Part shown: one piece after another, positions 1-8,295 of the stretch | Layout: every line of letters begins with the position of its first letter | Numbering within the stretch: position 1 is the stretch's first letter | Origin: Promicromonospora soli | Lineage (GTDB): Bacteria > Actinomycetota > Actinomycetes > Actinomycetales > Cellulomonadaceae | NCBI RefSeq assembly: GCF_014653785.1 | Contig: NZ_BNAS01000006.1 | Coordinates: forward strand, 186,001-250,000 | Direction of reading: 5' to 3' | DNA: 64,000 nt | Notes under the pieces: model-generated | Told to the model about the DNA's origin: nothing | The model's input: only the letters and a program-made list of their open reading frames with translations | The model's database searches: none | Translations under genes and position numbers: made by a program

Positions 1-333
1 CAGGATGATCTCGCCGCTGCCTGTCCACCTCGCTCCGGTGACCAGACGATCCTGCTCGTAGGCGACCTCGCGCGTGAGCGGGTTGATGGCGGTGACGTGC
101 ACCGCGAACGTCGACCCGGTCAGCGACGACCGCTCCACGCGGCTCAGGCTTTGGGAGGACAGCACGAGCGAGGTCACCTGTTCACCACCGTCGAGAACCT
201 CGGCGATCGGCGTCACCAGTGCATCGCCGCGCTCGCGGACGGCGGCGCTCGCGGTCGGTGCGCCTAGCAGCGCCGAGGCACCGATGGTGGCGCCGGAGAC
301 GAGCACGGTGCGGCGGGAGATCGGGGTGCGCAT
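1..333 (-). CDS. Tat-exported protein of unknown function (N-terminal part only)
   Basis: Only the first 111 residues are in the window; the gene runs off the left edge. The ATG at 333 has an AAGGAG ribosome binding site a few bases upstream. Residues 1-31 form a typical twin-arginine signal: a polar N-region with SRRTVLV, a hydrophobic stretch (SGATIGASALLGA) and an AxA-type cleavage region (TASAA). The product should therefore be folded in the cytoplasm and exported by the Tat pathway, whose tatA and tatC genes lie at 61.0-62.0 kb. The mature part seen so far shows no family signature I recognise, so its enzymatic role is open. The gene is on the same strand as the ABC pair that ends at 465, but a 131-base gap with an inverted repeat separates them, so it probably has its own promoter. 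Confidence 0.7.
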   Translation of the reverse strand, partial: MRTPISRRTVLVSGATIGASALLGAPTASAAVRERGDALVTPIAEVLDGGEQVTSLVLSSQSLSRVERSSLTGSTFAVHVTAINPLTREVAYEQDRLVTGARWTGSGEIIL

Positions 334-380
334 GGCGGAACTCCTTTGTTCGGGGCCAAGGAGCCGGCGTGCGCCGTTGA

Positions 381-425
381 GTGCATCACCGACTACCTGG
401 AGGCTAGTAATCGGTGTCGATGCAC
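381..425. repeat. Imperfect inverted repeat upstream of the Tat-exported protein
   Basis: The left arm GTGCATC-ACCGACTAC (381-396) mirrors the right arm (407-425), whose reverse complement reads GTGCATCGACACCGATTAC. The arms match except for a 3-base insertion and one substitution, around a 10-base centre. It lies about 50 bases upstream of the ATG at 333 and just downstream of the ABC gene that ends at 465. It could be an operator for the exported protein or a terminator for the ABC pair. No T-run follows on either strand, which weakens the terminator reading. Confidence 0.4.
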
Positions 426-464
426 GTCAACGGACTGCTCGAGGGTTGGGAGACACGCCCTGGC

Positions 465-2234
465 TCAGCGGTACTGGCTCGCCTGGCTCTCGTACAGCGC
501 CGCGTACGCGCCGCCGGACTCCATGAGGTCCCGGTGCGTGCCGCGTTCGACGATCGCGCCGTTGTCGAGCACCACGATGAGGTCGGCCATGCGCACGGTC
601 GAGAACCGGTGGGACACCAGGAGGGTGATCTGCCCGGCGGCGTCCGCGGTCCGCTCGGCGTACAGCTCGTGCACCTCGTGCTCGGCCTGCGGGTCGAGCG
701 CCGCGGTCGGCTCGTCGAGCACCTGCAGGTTCGAGTCCGTCCGCATGTGCGCCCGGGCCAGCGCCAGGCGCTGCCACTGCCCGCCCGAGAGCTCGTGCCC
801 GCCCATCGACCGGTCGAGCAGCGTCTCCGTCCCTTCCGGGAGCCGGTCGACGAACGCGTGCACGCCGGTCGCCTCGATTGCGAGCCGGATCCGCTCGGCG
901 TCGCCCGCCTTGTCGAGGTCGCCGACGCCGACAGCCTCGGACACGGTGGTCTTGAGCCGGAACGAGTCCTGGAACGCGCCGGTGGTGCGCCGCCGCCACG
1001 AGGCCGCGTCGAAGTCCGCGAGCGGGCGCCCGTCGAGCAGCACCTCGCCTTCGGTCGGCGCATACATGCCCGTGAGCAGCTTGACGAGCGTGGTCTTGCC
1101 CGCCCCGTTGAGGCCGACGAGGGCGACGGTCTGCCCGGACTCCAGCGTCAGGTCGATGCCTCGCAGGACCGGTTCGGCCCCACCGGGGTAGGTGAAGCCC
1201 GCACCGCGCAGCTCGATCCGACGGACCGGACCGGTCACCGGGTCGGAGCCGGCCACAGCCCTCTCGCGCCGGGCGTAGTCCTTGAGCCACACGTAGTGCT
1301 CCGCGGCGGTGGCGGCCCGCGCGACCTGCTTGATCGACTCGACGGTCCGGCGCACCTCGCCGCGCAACCGCGTCGCCAGGGTCACCGCGAGAACGAAGCT
1401 GCCGAGTGTCGCCGCGCCCGTGCCGACCATGGAAATCGCAAGCGCGATGGTCGCGGCAAAACCGAGCGTGTAGATAGCCCAGCCGATGAGCTCCCAACCG
1501 GTGGCGGCCAGGAGTCCGCGGTCGCGGACGCGCAGGTGCCGGGCGCGGGACTCGTCGGCCCAGGCGTCGATGGCGCCCGCGGCGGCCATGACACGGATCT
1601 GCTGGGCGCTCTCGGGCTCGACCGCGAGCCGGTGCAGGCGCTCGTCGCGTCGCTCGTCTGCCGCGGCGCGGCGTCGGGCAGCTTCGCGGTGGCGCTGCGC
1701 GATCATGCTCAACCAGATCGGCGGGAACGCGAGCAGCACGAGCAGGCCGAGGGCGATGTGGATGCCGGACAGCAGGATCACGCTGAGGACCACGCTCACG
1801 GCGGCGGAGCCGGCGCGCGCGAGGCCGATCCCGGAGAGCGCGAGCTCGTAGGTGCTCTTGCCGAGCAGGGAGACGCGGTCGTGGAACTCGGGGCGTTCGA
1901 GGTGTTCGAGGGTGGGTAGGCCGGTGCTGATGCCGATGACCTCTTCGTTGAGGGTGAGGTCGACGCGCTCGGCGAGGTTCTCCTGGAGGAGGTTCACGAT
2001 GCGGTTGCCGGCGGCGTTGACGGCGGCCGCGAGGCCGCCGAGGGCCGCGGCGAGGACGAGGGCGACGACGGCCCCGGTGCCCGCGTTGTCGACGATCCAG
2101 CGCTGCGACAAGGCGAACCCGACGGCGGCGAATGCCTCGAGGACGACGAGTGCGCCGAGCGCGATGGTGGCGCGGCGGTCGGAGCGCCAGGCGAGGGCGA
2201 GGGTGTGGCGGGCCAGCTGCAGCAGCGCGTTCAT
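465..2234 (-). CDS. ABC exporter half-transporter (permease plus ATPase), second of a pair
   Basis: The 589-residue protein joins an N-terminal membrane domain of type-I exporter fold (about residues 1-320, hydrophobic stretches such as TIALGALVVLEAFAAVGFAL) to a C-terminal nucleotide-binding domain. Walker A is GLNGAGKTTLV with Lys380; the signature is [14 protein letters not shown]; Walker B is LQVLDEPTAAL with the catalytic Glu; the H-loop is LLVSHRFSTV. The ATG at 2234 overlaps the stop of the upstream half-transporter by four bases (ATGA), so the two are translationally coupled and probably form one heterodimer in the cytoplasmic membrane. The cargo cannot be told from sequence. Tandem half-transporters of this type occur in actinobacterial peptide and drug export loci, but no precursor peptide or immunity gene is visible beside them. 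Confidence 0.88.
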   Translation of the reverse strand: MNALLQLARHTLALAWRSDRRATIALGALVVLEAFAAVGFALSQRWIVDNAGTGAVVALVLAAALGGLAAAVNAAGNRIVNLLQENLAERVDLTLNEEVIGISTGLPTLEHLERPEFHDRVSLLGKSTYELALSGIGLARAGSAAVSVVLSVILLSGIHIALGLLVLLAFPPIWLSMIAQRHREAARRRAAADERRDERLHRLAVEPESAQQIRVMAAAGAIDAWADESRARHLRVRDRGLLAATGWELIGWAIYTLGFAATIALAISMVGTGAATLGSFVLAVTLATRLRGEVRRTVESIKQVARAATAAEHYVWLKDYARRERAVAGSDPVTGPVRRIELRGAGFTYPGGAEPVLRGIDLTLESGQTVALVGLNGAGKTTLVKLLTGMYAPTEGEVLLDGRPLADFDAASWRRRTTGAFQDSFRLKTTVSEAVGVGDLDKAGDAERIRLAIEATGVHAFVDRLPEGTETLLDRSMGGHELSGGQWQRLALARAHMRTDSNLQVLDEPTAALDPQAEHEVHELYAERTADAAGQITLLVSHRFSTVRMADLIVVLDNGAIVERGTHRDLMESGGAYAALYESQASQYR

Positions 2235-4093
2235 GCCGTCGCCTTTCGGGGGTCGGAGTCGGCGTCGGGTTCGAGATCCGTGAATCGGGAGGCTTGGAGG
2301 GAGAAGAGGCGCGCGTATTCGCCGCCGCTGGCCATGAGGTGGTCGTGCCCGCCCTGCTCGATGATCCCTTCGGGGCCGAGCATGACGATGCGGTCGGCGT
2401 GGCGGATGGTGCCGAGCCGGTGCGAGATGAGGACGATGGCGGCGTCGTCGATCGCGGAGGTGACGCGGTCGAAGAAGGCCGCTTCGGCGTGGGCGTCGAG
2501 GTGCGCGGTGGGCTCGTCGAAGACAAGGAGGTCGCGCCCGTGCCGGGCGGCGAAGAGGCCGCGCGCGATGGCGATGCCCTGCCATTGACCCCCGGAGAGG
2601 TCGGTGCCGTCCTCGAACTCGCGGCCGAGCAGAGTGTCGATGCCGTCGGGGAGGTCGTCGAGCCAGCGGTCGATGCCCGCCGTGCGCGCGGCCTCGAGGA
2701 GGCCCTCCCGGTCGGCGGCGTGCTCGACCGCGCCGATGGCGATGTTGTCCGCGACGCTGGCGGGGAACCGTCCGAAGTCCTGGAACACCACGGAGACCCG
2801 GCGGTGCCAAGCCGCATCGGGCAGGCCCGCGAGGTCGGAGCCGTCGACGGTGATCCGCCCGGCGTCGGGCCGGTAGAGGCCGGAGAGAAGCCGGATGAGG
2901 GTGGTCTTGCCGACGCCGTTGCGGCCGACCAGCCCGATCACCTCGCCCGCCTTGATCTCGAGGTCGAGTCCGGAGATGACGGGCCGGTCGGTGCCCGGGT
3001 AGGCGAAGGCGACACCTTCGCAGCGGACGGCGGCGTCGAAGCGGACGGGCTCGGCCGCTTCGGGTTCGGGCTCCGGCGCGGCGGCGCGGAGCCGTTCCAG
3101 GGCCTTGAGCGAGCCGCTGCCGTGTTCGATGTCGAAGGCCTCGTGGCCCATGAAGAGGATCCCGAAGATGCCCCAGCCAGCGAAGAAGCAGGTGACGAGC
3201 TCGGAGGCGTCGATCGTCCCGGCGCGCATCGCGAGGGCGGGGACGAGGAGCACGAGGCAGCTGACGGTGGCGGTCATGAGGACGATGGGCCACTGCTGGA
3301 CGGTGACCCGGCGACGGCCAGGCCGCAGCGGGGCGACGTACTCGAGGAAGGCCGCGGTGCGGCGGGCCACGAGCCACTGGCCGAGTCCGAACATGCGCAG
3401 GTCCTTGGCCCCTTCGGGACTGTGGCCGAGACCGGTCCAGTAATCGGCGCGGCGCTGGAAGCGCTCGCGAGCGGCCCCTTCGGCGACCAGGCCCGTCCAC
3501 TGGCGGCGCAGCAGCGCGCGGTTGCACAGGCAGACGACCAAGAGCGGCACGGCGAGCAGCGGGGAGAGGACGACGGAGAGGAGGATCGTGGCGAACCCGG
3601 CGGCGGCGAACCGGAACAGCAGGAGCAGCTGCCCGGTCGCGCCTGACCCGGCCGAGCGGACCCACTTCTGGTCCAGGTCGGAGGTGCGGGCGAGGTCGTC
3701 GACGATCGCGGGGTCGTCCAGCTGGGACACCGAGAGCCGCCGCAGCGACAGCGACCGTATCTCGCGGCGCAGCACCCGGTCGATGCGGGACCCGGCCGCG
3801 GTGCGGGCGAGGCTCGCGAACGCGTAGAACGTCTCCTCGAGGAGGAACATCGCCGAGACGGTGGCGAGCGGCAGGGCCAGTGCGCCCCAGTCGGCCTCGC
3901 CGTCGATCGATTCGATGCTCGAGACGAGCCAGCCGACGACGAGGGCGAGGACGCTCGGGGTGAGGGCGACGAGGAGCAGGCACCCGGCGAGCACGGCCGC
4001 GGCGCCAGGTGCGAGCCGCAGCAGGCCGAGCAGGCGCCGGCGTTCGGCGAAGAGCTCGCGCGTGGTGGGCGGGGGAGGGGTCACGGGGGGCAT
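2231..4093 (-). CDS. ABC exporter half-transporter (permease plus ATPase), first of a pair
   Basis: The protein has 620 residues when read from the ATG at 4093, which has GGAG upstream; a TTG at 4147 would add 18 residues but lacks a good ribosome binding site. The N-terminal half has hydrophobic segments (for example AAAVLAGCLLLVALTPSVLAL and LLAVPLLVVCLC) typical of an exporter membrane domain. The ATPase domain has Walker A GRNGVGKTTLI (Lys396), signature LSGGQWQGIAIARG, Walker B LLVFDEPTAHL and H-loop VLISHRLGTI. Both partners keep the catalytic Glu after Walker B, unlike the second ABC pair in this window. It is the first gene of a two-gene unit; upstream lies a 560-base stretch whose only recognisable content is a gene relic. 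Confidence 0.87.
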   Translation of the reverse strand: MPPVTPPPPTTRELFAERRRLLGLLRLAPGAAAVLAGCLLLVALTPSVLALVVGWLVSSIESIDGEADWGALALPLATVSAMFLLEETFYAFASLARTAAGSRIDRVLRREIRSLSLRRLSVSQLDDPAIVDDLARTSDLDQKWVRSAGSGATGQLLLLFRFAAAGFATILLSVVLSPLLAVPLLVVCLCNRALLRRQWTGLVAEGAARERFQRRADYWTGLGHSPEGAKDLRMFGLGQWLVARRTAAFLEYVAPLRPGRRRVTVQQWPIVLMTATVSCLVLLVPALAMRAGTIDASELVTCFFAGWGIFGILFMGHEAFDIEHGSGSLKALERLRAAAPEPEPEAAEPVRFDAAVRCEGVAFAYPGTDRPVISGLDLEIKAGEVIGLVGRNGVGKTTLIRLLSGLYRPDAGRITVDGSDLAGLPDAAWHRRVSVVFQDFGRFPASVADNIAIGAVEHAADREGLLEAARTAGIDRWLDDLPDGIDTLLGREFEDGTDLSGGQWQGIAIARGLFAARHGRDLLVFDEPTAHLDAHAEAAFFDRVTSAIDDAAIVLISHRLGTIRHADRIVMLGPEGIIEQGGHDHLMASGGEYARLFSLQASRFTDLEPDADSDPRKATA

Positions 4094-4280
4094 GCGGCTC
4101 CGTCCGGAGGTTAGAAGCGGTTTCACCCAGCAGTGGACCTTACTCAAGGATTGACACCGGTATAGAGCATGCTGGTCGTGAACGACTCTTCGAGGCCTCC
4201 GGCAAGAGCTCGTTCAGCCGCCAGACCGGATGAATACCGCTGCGGGTGAGGAGGCCGGCGCTCGATGACACCAACCAGAC

Positions 4281-4439
4281 ATGACGATGGACTGGGCCGG
4301 TTGGGCGCTGTTCGGGCCGCTCGCCACCACGGCGCTGACCGCGGTGATGATCACCGCGCAGCTCGCGGGTCTGACCCGCCTCGACCTGCCGCTGGTCCTC
4401 GGCACCGTACTCACCGAGGATCCTGACCGAGCACGGACC
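4281..4439 (+). pseudogene. Truncated relic of a small actinobacterial membrane protein (N-terminus only)
   Basis: The first 53 or so codons read like the start of an integral membrane protein: a hydrophobic helix (WALFGPLATTALTAVMI), then AQLAGLTRLDLPLVLGTVL and TEDPDRAR. From memory of this actinobacterial family, the DPDRAR segment should lead into a second, longer membrane region. Here the frame instead turns into a polar, arginine-rich sequence that looks non-coding. I read it as a gene cut off after its first exported segment. Positions 4440-4653, up to the ThuA-like gene, hold nothing else that I can identify. Confidence 0.5.
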
Positions 4440-4653
4440 CGGGCACCTCAGGATCCCGATACTCCTCGGCCCGCGGAACCCGGCGTCCTCGCGGTGTGGG
4501 GTCGTGACCAGCCCGATACGCTCCGGACAACCACGTCGCTGTCCGCCCAGGGCCGCGCCGCACGACGGACGGGCCGCGCGCACCGAAGCCCGCCGTGCTT
4601 GAAGCCGTCCAACGTTCCTCAACTCAGGGTTCAGAAAACTGGAGGAAGTAGAC

Positions 4654-5424
4654 ATGTTGAACGAACCGATCCGGGTCCTCGTGTGGGGCGAGAACCGGCA
4701 CGAGCAGATCGAGCCGTCCGTCGCCGAGCGCTACCCGGACGGCATGCACGGCGCGATCGCCAAGGGCGTCGGCGAGTGGCTCGGGGACAGAGCCCGCATC
4801 GCCTCGACCACCCTCGACGAGCCCGAGCACGGGCTGACCTCCGACGTGCTGGACGAGACCGACGTGCTCGTCTGGTGGGGACACGCCGCCCACGGCGACG
4901 TCGCTGACGAGGTGGTCGAGCGAGTCCACCGTCATGTCCTCGCCGGCATGGGCCTCGTGGTGCTCCACTCCGCACACTGGTCCAAGATCTTCGTGAAGCT
5001 CATGGGCACCACCTGCACACTGCGCTGGCGCAGCGAGCGTGACCGCGAGCTGGTGTGGACCGTGAACCCGCAGCACCCCATCGCCCGCGGCATCCCCAAC
5101 CCGATCGTCATCCCCGAGCAGGAGATGTACGGCGAGTACTTCGACGTGCCGACTCCCGACGACCTGATCTTCATCAGCGGCTTCAGCGGCGGTGAGGTCT
5201 TCCGCAGCGGCATGACCTACCGCCGCGGGTTCGGCCGCATCTTCTACTTCAGCCCCGGCGACCAGGACTTTCCCGTGTACCACCACCGGGACGTGAACCA
5301 CGTGATCGCCAACGGCATCGAATGGGCCCGGCCCGACCGGGAGCGCGAGACGCCTACGCTGCTGCGCTACGACACCGACGACTTCTTCAACGGCCAGGGT
5401 TACGCAGGGGCGTTCGAGCGATGA
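4654..5424 (+). CDS. ThuA-like domain protein (trehalose/sugar utilisation)
   Basis: The 256-residue protein has the ThuA fold, related to class I glutamine amidotransferases but used in sugar metabolism. It opens with IRVLVWGENRHEQ, then has YPDGMHGAIAKGV, a strand-turn VLVWWGHAAH, VVLHSAHWSKIF and a C-terminal GRIFYFSPGDQDFPVYHH. ThuA of Sinorhizobium, with its partner dehydrogenase ThuB, acts in catabolism of trehalose and related disaccharides via 3-keto sugars. A GGAGG ribosome binding site precedes the ATG. The stop overlaps the start of the following Gfo/Idh dehydrogenase by four bases, which matches the ThuA-ThuB pairing and supports a joint role in oxidative sugar breakdown. The actual substrate is unknown. 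Confidence 0.85.
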   Translation: MLNEPIRVLVWGENRHEQIEPSVAERYPDGMHGAIAKGVGEWLGDRARIASTTLDEPEHGLTSDVLDETDVLVWWGHAAHGDVADEVVERVHRHVLAGMGLVVLHSAHWSKIFVKLMGTTCTLRWRSERDRELVWTVNPQHPIARGIPNPIVIPEQEMYGEYFDVPTPDDLIFISGFSGGEVFRSGMTYRRGFGRIFYFSPGDQDFPVYHHRDVNHVIANGIEWARPDRERETPTLLRYDTDDFFNGQGYAGAFER

Positions 5425-6527
5425 CCTTCCGGACCGTCGAGACCGAAGGGCCCCTGCGCCTGGTCGTGGTCGGTGCCGGCGGCATGGGCCGGGCCTGGAC
5501 CCGCGCGATCCAGGCCGACCCCGCCACCGAACTCGTCGGCATCGCCGACCTGTTCTCGGCAGCGGCTGAGTCGGCCGCTGCCGAGACCGGCATCCCTGGT
5601 CTCGCGGTCGGGGCCGACGCCGTCGAGCTCGCACGCCGCACCGGCGCGGACGCGATCCTCGACGCCACCATTCCCGAAGCGCACCACTCGGTCACGACCG
5701 CCGCGCTGCTGGCCGGGATTCCGGTGCTGGGGGAGAAGCCGGTCGCCGCCAGTGTGGCCGAAGGGCTCTCGCTCGCGGCCGCGGCCGAGCACACCGGGGA
5801 GCTGTTCATGGTCAGCCAGTCGCGTCGCTATCATCGGTCGCTCTTCCAGGTGAAACGGCAGGTGGCAGCGCTCGGCGCCGTCGGCGTCGTCGCAGTTGAG
5901 CTCTTCAAGGCCCCGCACTTCGGCGGCTTCCGCGACGAGATGGCCAGTCCGCTGCTGCTGGACATGGCGATCCACCAGTTCGACATGGCCCGGTTCCTGC
6001 TCGACGCCGACCCCGTCTCGGTGTCCTGCGAGGAGTACAACCCGCCGTGGAGCTGGTACGCAGGCGACGCGGCCGCAACCGCGGTCTTCGCCATGGAGGG
6101 CGGCGCCCGCTTCACCTTCAACGGCTCGTGGTGCAGCCGTGGCTTCGAGACCTCGTGGAACGGTTCCTGGCGGATCTCCGCCGAACGGGGCACCGTGCTC
6201 TGGGACGGCGACGGCGAACCCGACAGCTTCCCCCAGACAGCTGTCGCAGACACCGAAGTAGACCCAGGGCATGAGATCGCGGGATCGCTGCGCGAGTTCA
6301 CCGCCGCCCTCCGCTTCGGCACTGAGCCGATGGGGCGTGTGCACGCCAACGTCATGAGCCTCGCGATGGTCGAGGCCGCGATCCAGAGCGCGGCGCAGGG
6401 GCGGAGGGTCGCGATCGACGACGTGCTCGAGCGATCCTACGAGGCAGCACTCGCGACCGAGCGGAACGCCGAGGTCCTCGGGGTCCTGAAATCCTGGCCG
6501 TCGGTGCGGGACGCCTTGAACCGGTGA
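5421..6527 (+). CDS. Gfo/Idh/MocA-family sugar dehydrogenase
   Basis: This 368-residue NAD(P)-dependent oxidoreductase starts at the ATG at 5421 inside the ATGA overlap with the ThuA-like gene. The N-terminal Rossmann fold shows LVVVGAGGMGRAW. Family catalytic residues are visible: Lys106 in GEKPVAAS, and Asp181 and His185 in DMAIHQFDM. The C-terminal alpha/beta domain carries the sugar-binding face. Members oxidise a hydroxyl of a sugar, sugar acid or inositol; ThuB-type members make 3-keto sugars. Pairing with ThuA suggests a disaccharide or glycoside substrate, but that is inference. No sugar ABC importer or regulator lies beside the pair, so the operon seems to be just these two genes. 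Confidence 0.88.
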   Translation: MTFRTVETEGPLRLVVVGAGGMGRAWTRAIQADPATELVGIADLFSAAAESAAAETGIPGLAVGADAVELARRTGADAILDATIPEAHHSVTTAALLAGIPVLGEKPVAASVAEGLSLAAAAEHTGELFMVSQSRRYHRSLFQVKRQVAALGAVGVVAVELFKAPHFGGFRDEMASPLLLDMAIHQFDMARFLLDADPVSVSCEEYNPPWSWYAGDAAATAVFAMEGGARFTFNGSWCSRGFETSWNGSWRISAERGTVLWDGDGEPDSFPQTAVADTEVDPGHEIAGSLREFTAALRFGTEPMGRVHANVMSLAMVEAAIQSAAQGRRVAIDDVLERSYEAALATERNAEVLGVLKSWPSVRDALNR

Positions 6528-6584
6528 CCGAGGTCAGCGCGGGGAAGCGCGTTCATGGGGAGGGAAGACGTACTGCTCTCCTCG

Positions 6585-6590
6585 TAGGGT
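6585..6590 (+). promoter_or_regulatory. Leaderless-type -10 box for the metallo-hydrolase gene
   Basis: TAGGGT lies 7 bp before the ATG at 6598. With the usual distance from -10 box to start of transcription, the mRNA would begin at the ATG. No Shine-Dalgarno sequence sits at normal spacing. Confidence 0.45.
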
Positions 6591-6597
6591 CGGGGTC

Positions 6598-7386
6598 ATG
6601 GGAAGGTGGATCGAGGCCGCTGACGGCGTGCTGGTGCGGCGGTACCAGGAGTTGGACCTGTCGGTCGGGCTCGTGGTGGGCGGCGAGTCGTGCCTTGTCG
6701 TGGACACGGGCGGGGACCCCGGGCAGGGCGCGGAGCTCGCCGCCGCCGTGCGCGAGGTGACGCCGCTGCCGTGGCAGGTGGTGCTGACCCACTCCCATTT
6801 CGACCACAGCTTCGGCACCGAGGCCTTCGCCCCCTGCGCGGTGTGGGCGCACCGGCGCTGCCACGCCGACCTGGTGGCCACCGGCGAGCAGCAACGCGAG
6901 AAGTGGGCGCGGAGCTATCGCGAACGCGGTGAGGTGGAGGTCGGCGACCGTATCGCGGCCGTGCGACTGGTCCTGCCCGACCACCTGGTCGACGTCCGCG
7001 CGGAGCTGGACCTCGGTGGCCGCCGGGTGGACCTGCGGTACTTCGGGCCCGCGCACTCCGACCACGACCTGGTCGTGCACGTCCCGGACGCGGGGGCGGT
7101 GTTCGCGGGCGACCTCGTAGAGCACGGTGCGCCGCCGCAGTTCGGCGATGCCTTCCCACAGGGCTGGCCGGCCGCGCTGGACGGCATCCTCGCGCTGGAC
7201 GCGCCGATCGTCCTGCCCGGCCACGGCGACCCGGTGGACCGCGACTTCGTCCGGGACCAGCGCGCGGAGCTGGCGTTGGTCGCCGAGCTGTGCCGGGAGG
7301 TCGCCGCCGGGACGCTCGACGCGGAGCAGGCCGTGGCGCGGTCGCCGTACCCGGAGGAGTTCACGTTGGCCGCGCTCGCGCGCTGA
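6598..7386 (+). CDS. Metallo-beta-lactamase-fold hydrolase
   Basis: The 262-residue protein has the complete metal-binding set of the superfamily: THSHFDH gives His65, His67, Asp69 and His70; a later His lies in GPAHSDHD; the bridging Asp is in VFAGDLVEHG; the last His is in LPGHGDP. There is no signal peptide, so it is cytoplasmic, and a role in small-molecule hydrolysis (thioester, lactone or similar) is more likely than beta-lactam resistance. The substrate cannot be read from the sequence. The C-terminus ends in a helical tail. The gene stands alone: the next gene on the strand is a response regulator 180 bases away with its own promoter-like box. Confidence 0.85.
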   Translation: MGRWIEAADGVLVRRYQELDLSVGLVVGGESCLVVDTGGDPGQGAELAAAVREVTPLPWQVVLTHSHFDHSFGTEAFAPCAVWAHRRCHADLVATGEQQREKWARSYRERGEVEVGDRIAAVRLVLPDHLVDVRAELDLGGRRVDLRYFGPAHSDHDLVVHVPDAGAVFAGDLVEHGAPPQFGDAFPQGWPAALDGILALDAPIVLPGHGDPVDRDFVRDQRAELALVAELCREVAAGTLDAEQAVARSPYPEEFTLAALAR

Positions 7387-7477
7387 CGTTCAGGCCGGCG
7401 TCCAGGAGGGCGTGTCCGGCTGCGGTGAGCTCGTGCGTGACCTTGCGACCGGCCCGGCTGCTGTCGACGGGGCCCGC
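7361..7477 (-). pseudogene. Possible relic of a winged-helix regulator C-terminus
   Basis: On the minus strand this stretch reads DSSRAGRKVTHELTAAGH followed by ALLDAGLNV, which resembles the wing and last helix of MarR/PadR/ArsR-type regulators (pattern GRK-V-x-x-LT-x-AG-x-ALL). An in-frame TGA lies just upstream at 7478-7480, so no full gene exists, and the end overlaps the metallo-hydrolase coding region. It could be chance similarity. Confidence 0.3.
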
Positions 7478-7483
7478 TCATCT

Positions 7484-7509
7484 TGCCCGCTCAGAGCCTT
7501 GAGCGGGCA
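7484..7509. terminator. Perfect 10-bp hairpin with an extra direct copy of one arm
   Basis: TGCCCGCTCA (7484-7493) and TGAGCGGGCA (7500-7509) form a perfect 10-bp stem with a 6-base loop. A further direct copy of the 9-mer GCCCGCTCA lies at 7472-7480. The hairpin follows the metallo-hydrolase gene and precedes the response regulator promoter. It lacks a T-run, so it may be a weak terminator, or an operator bound by the response regulator, since repeated 9-mers 13 bp apart suit a dimeric regulator. Confidence 0.4.
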
Positions 7510-7566
7510 GCGCCGACCGATCCCCGGCTGTCGTCCGCCGTCACGCCTGAACCGTAAGGTTCTCGC

Positions 7567-8291
<725 letters not shown>

Positions 8292-8295
<4 letters not shown>

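Noticed and set aside
2132-3646. Long open frame on the plus strand opposite the ABC genes
   Set aside because: It is the antisense of high-GC coding sequence: Gly/Glu/Arg/Ala-rich, without domains, and it lies over clear ABC motifs on the minus strand.
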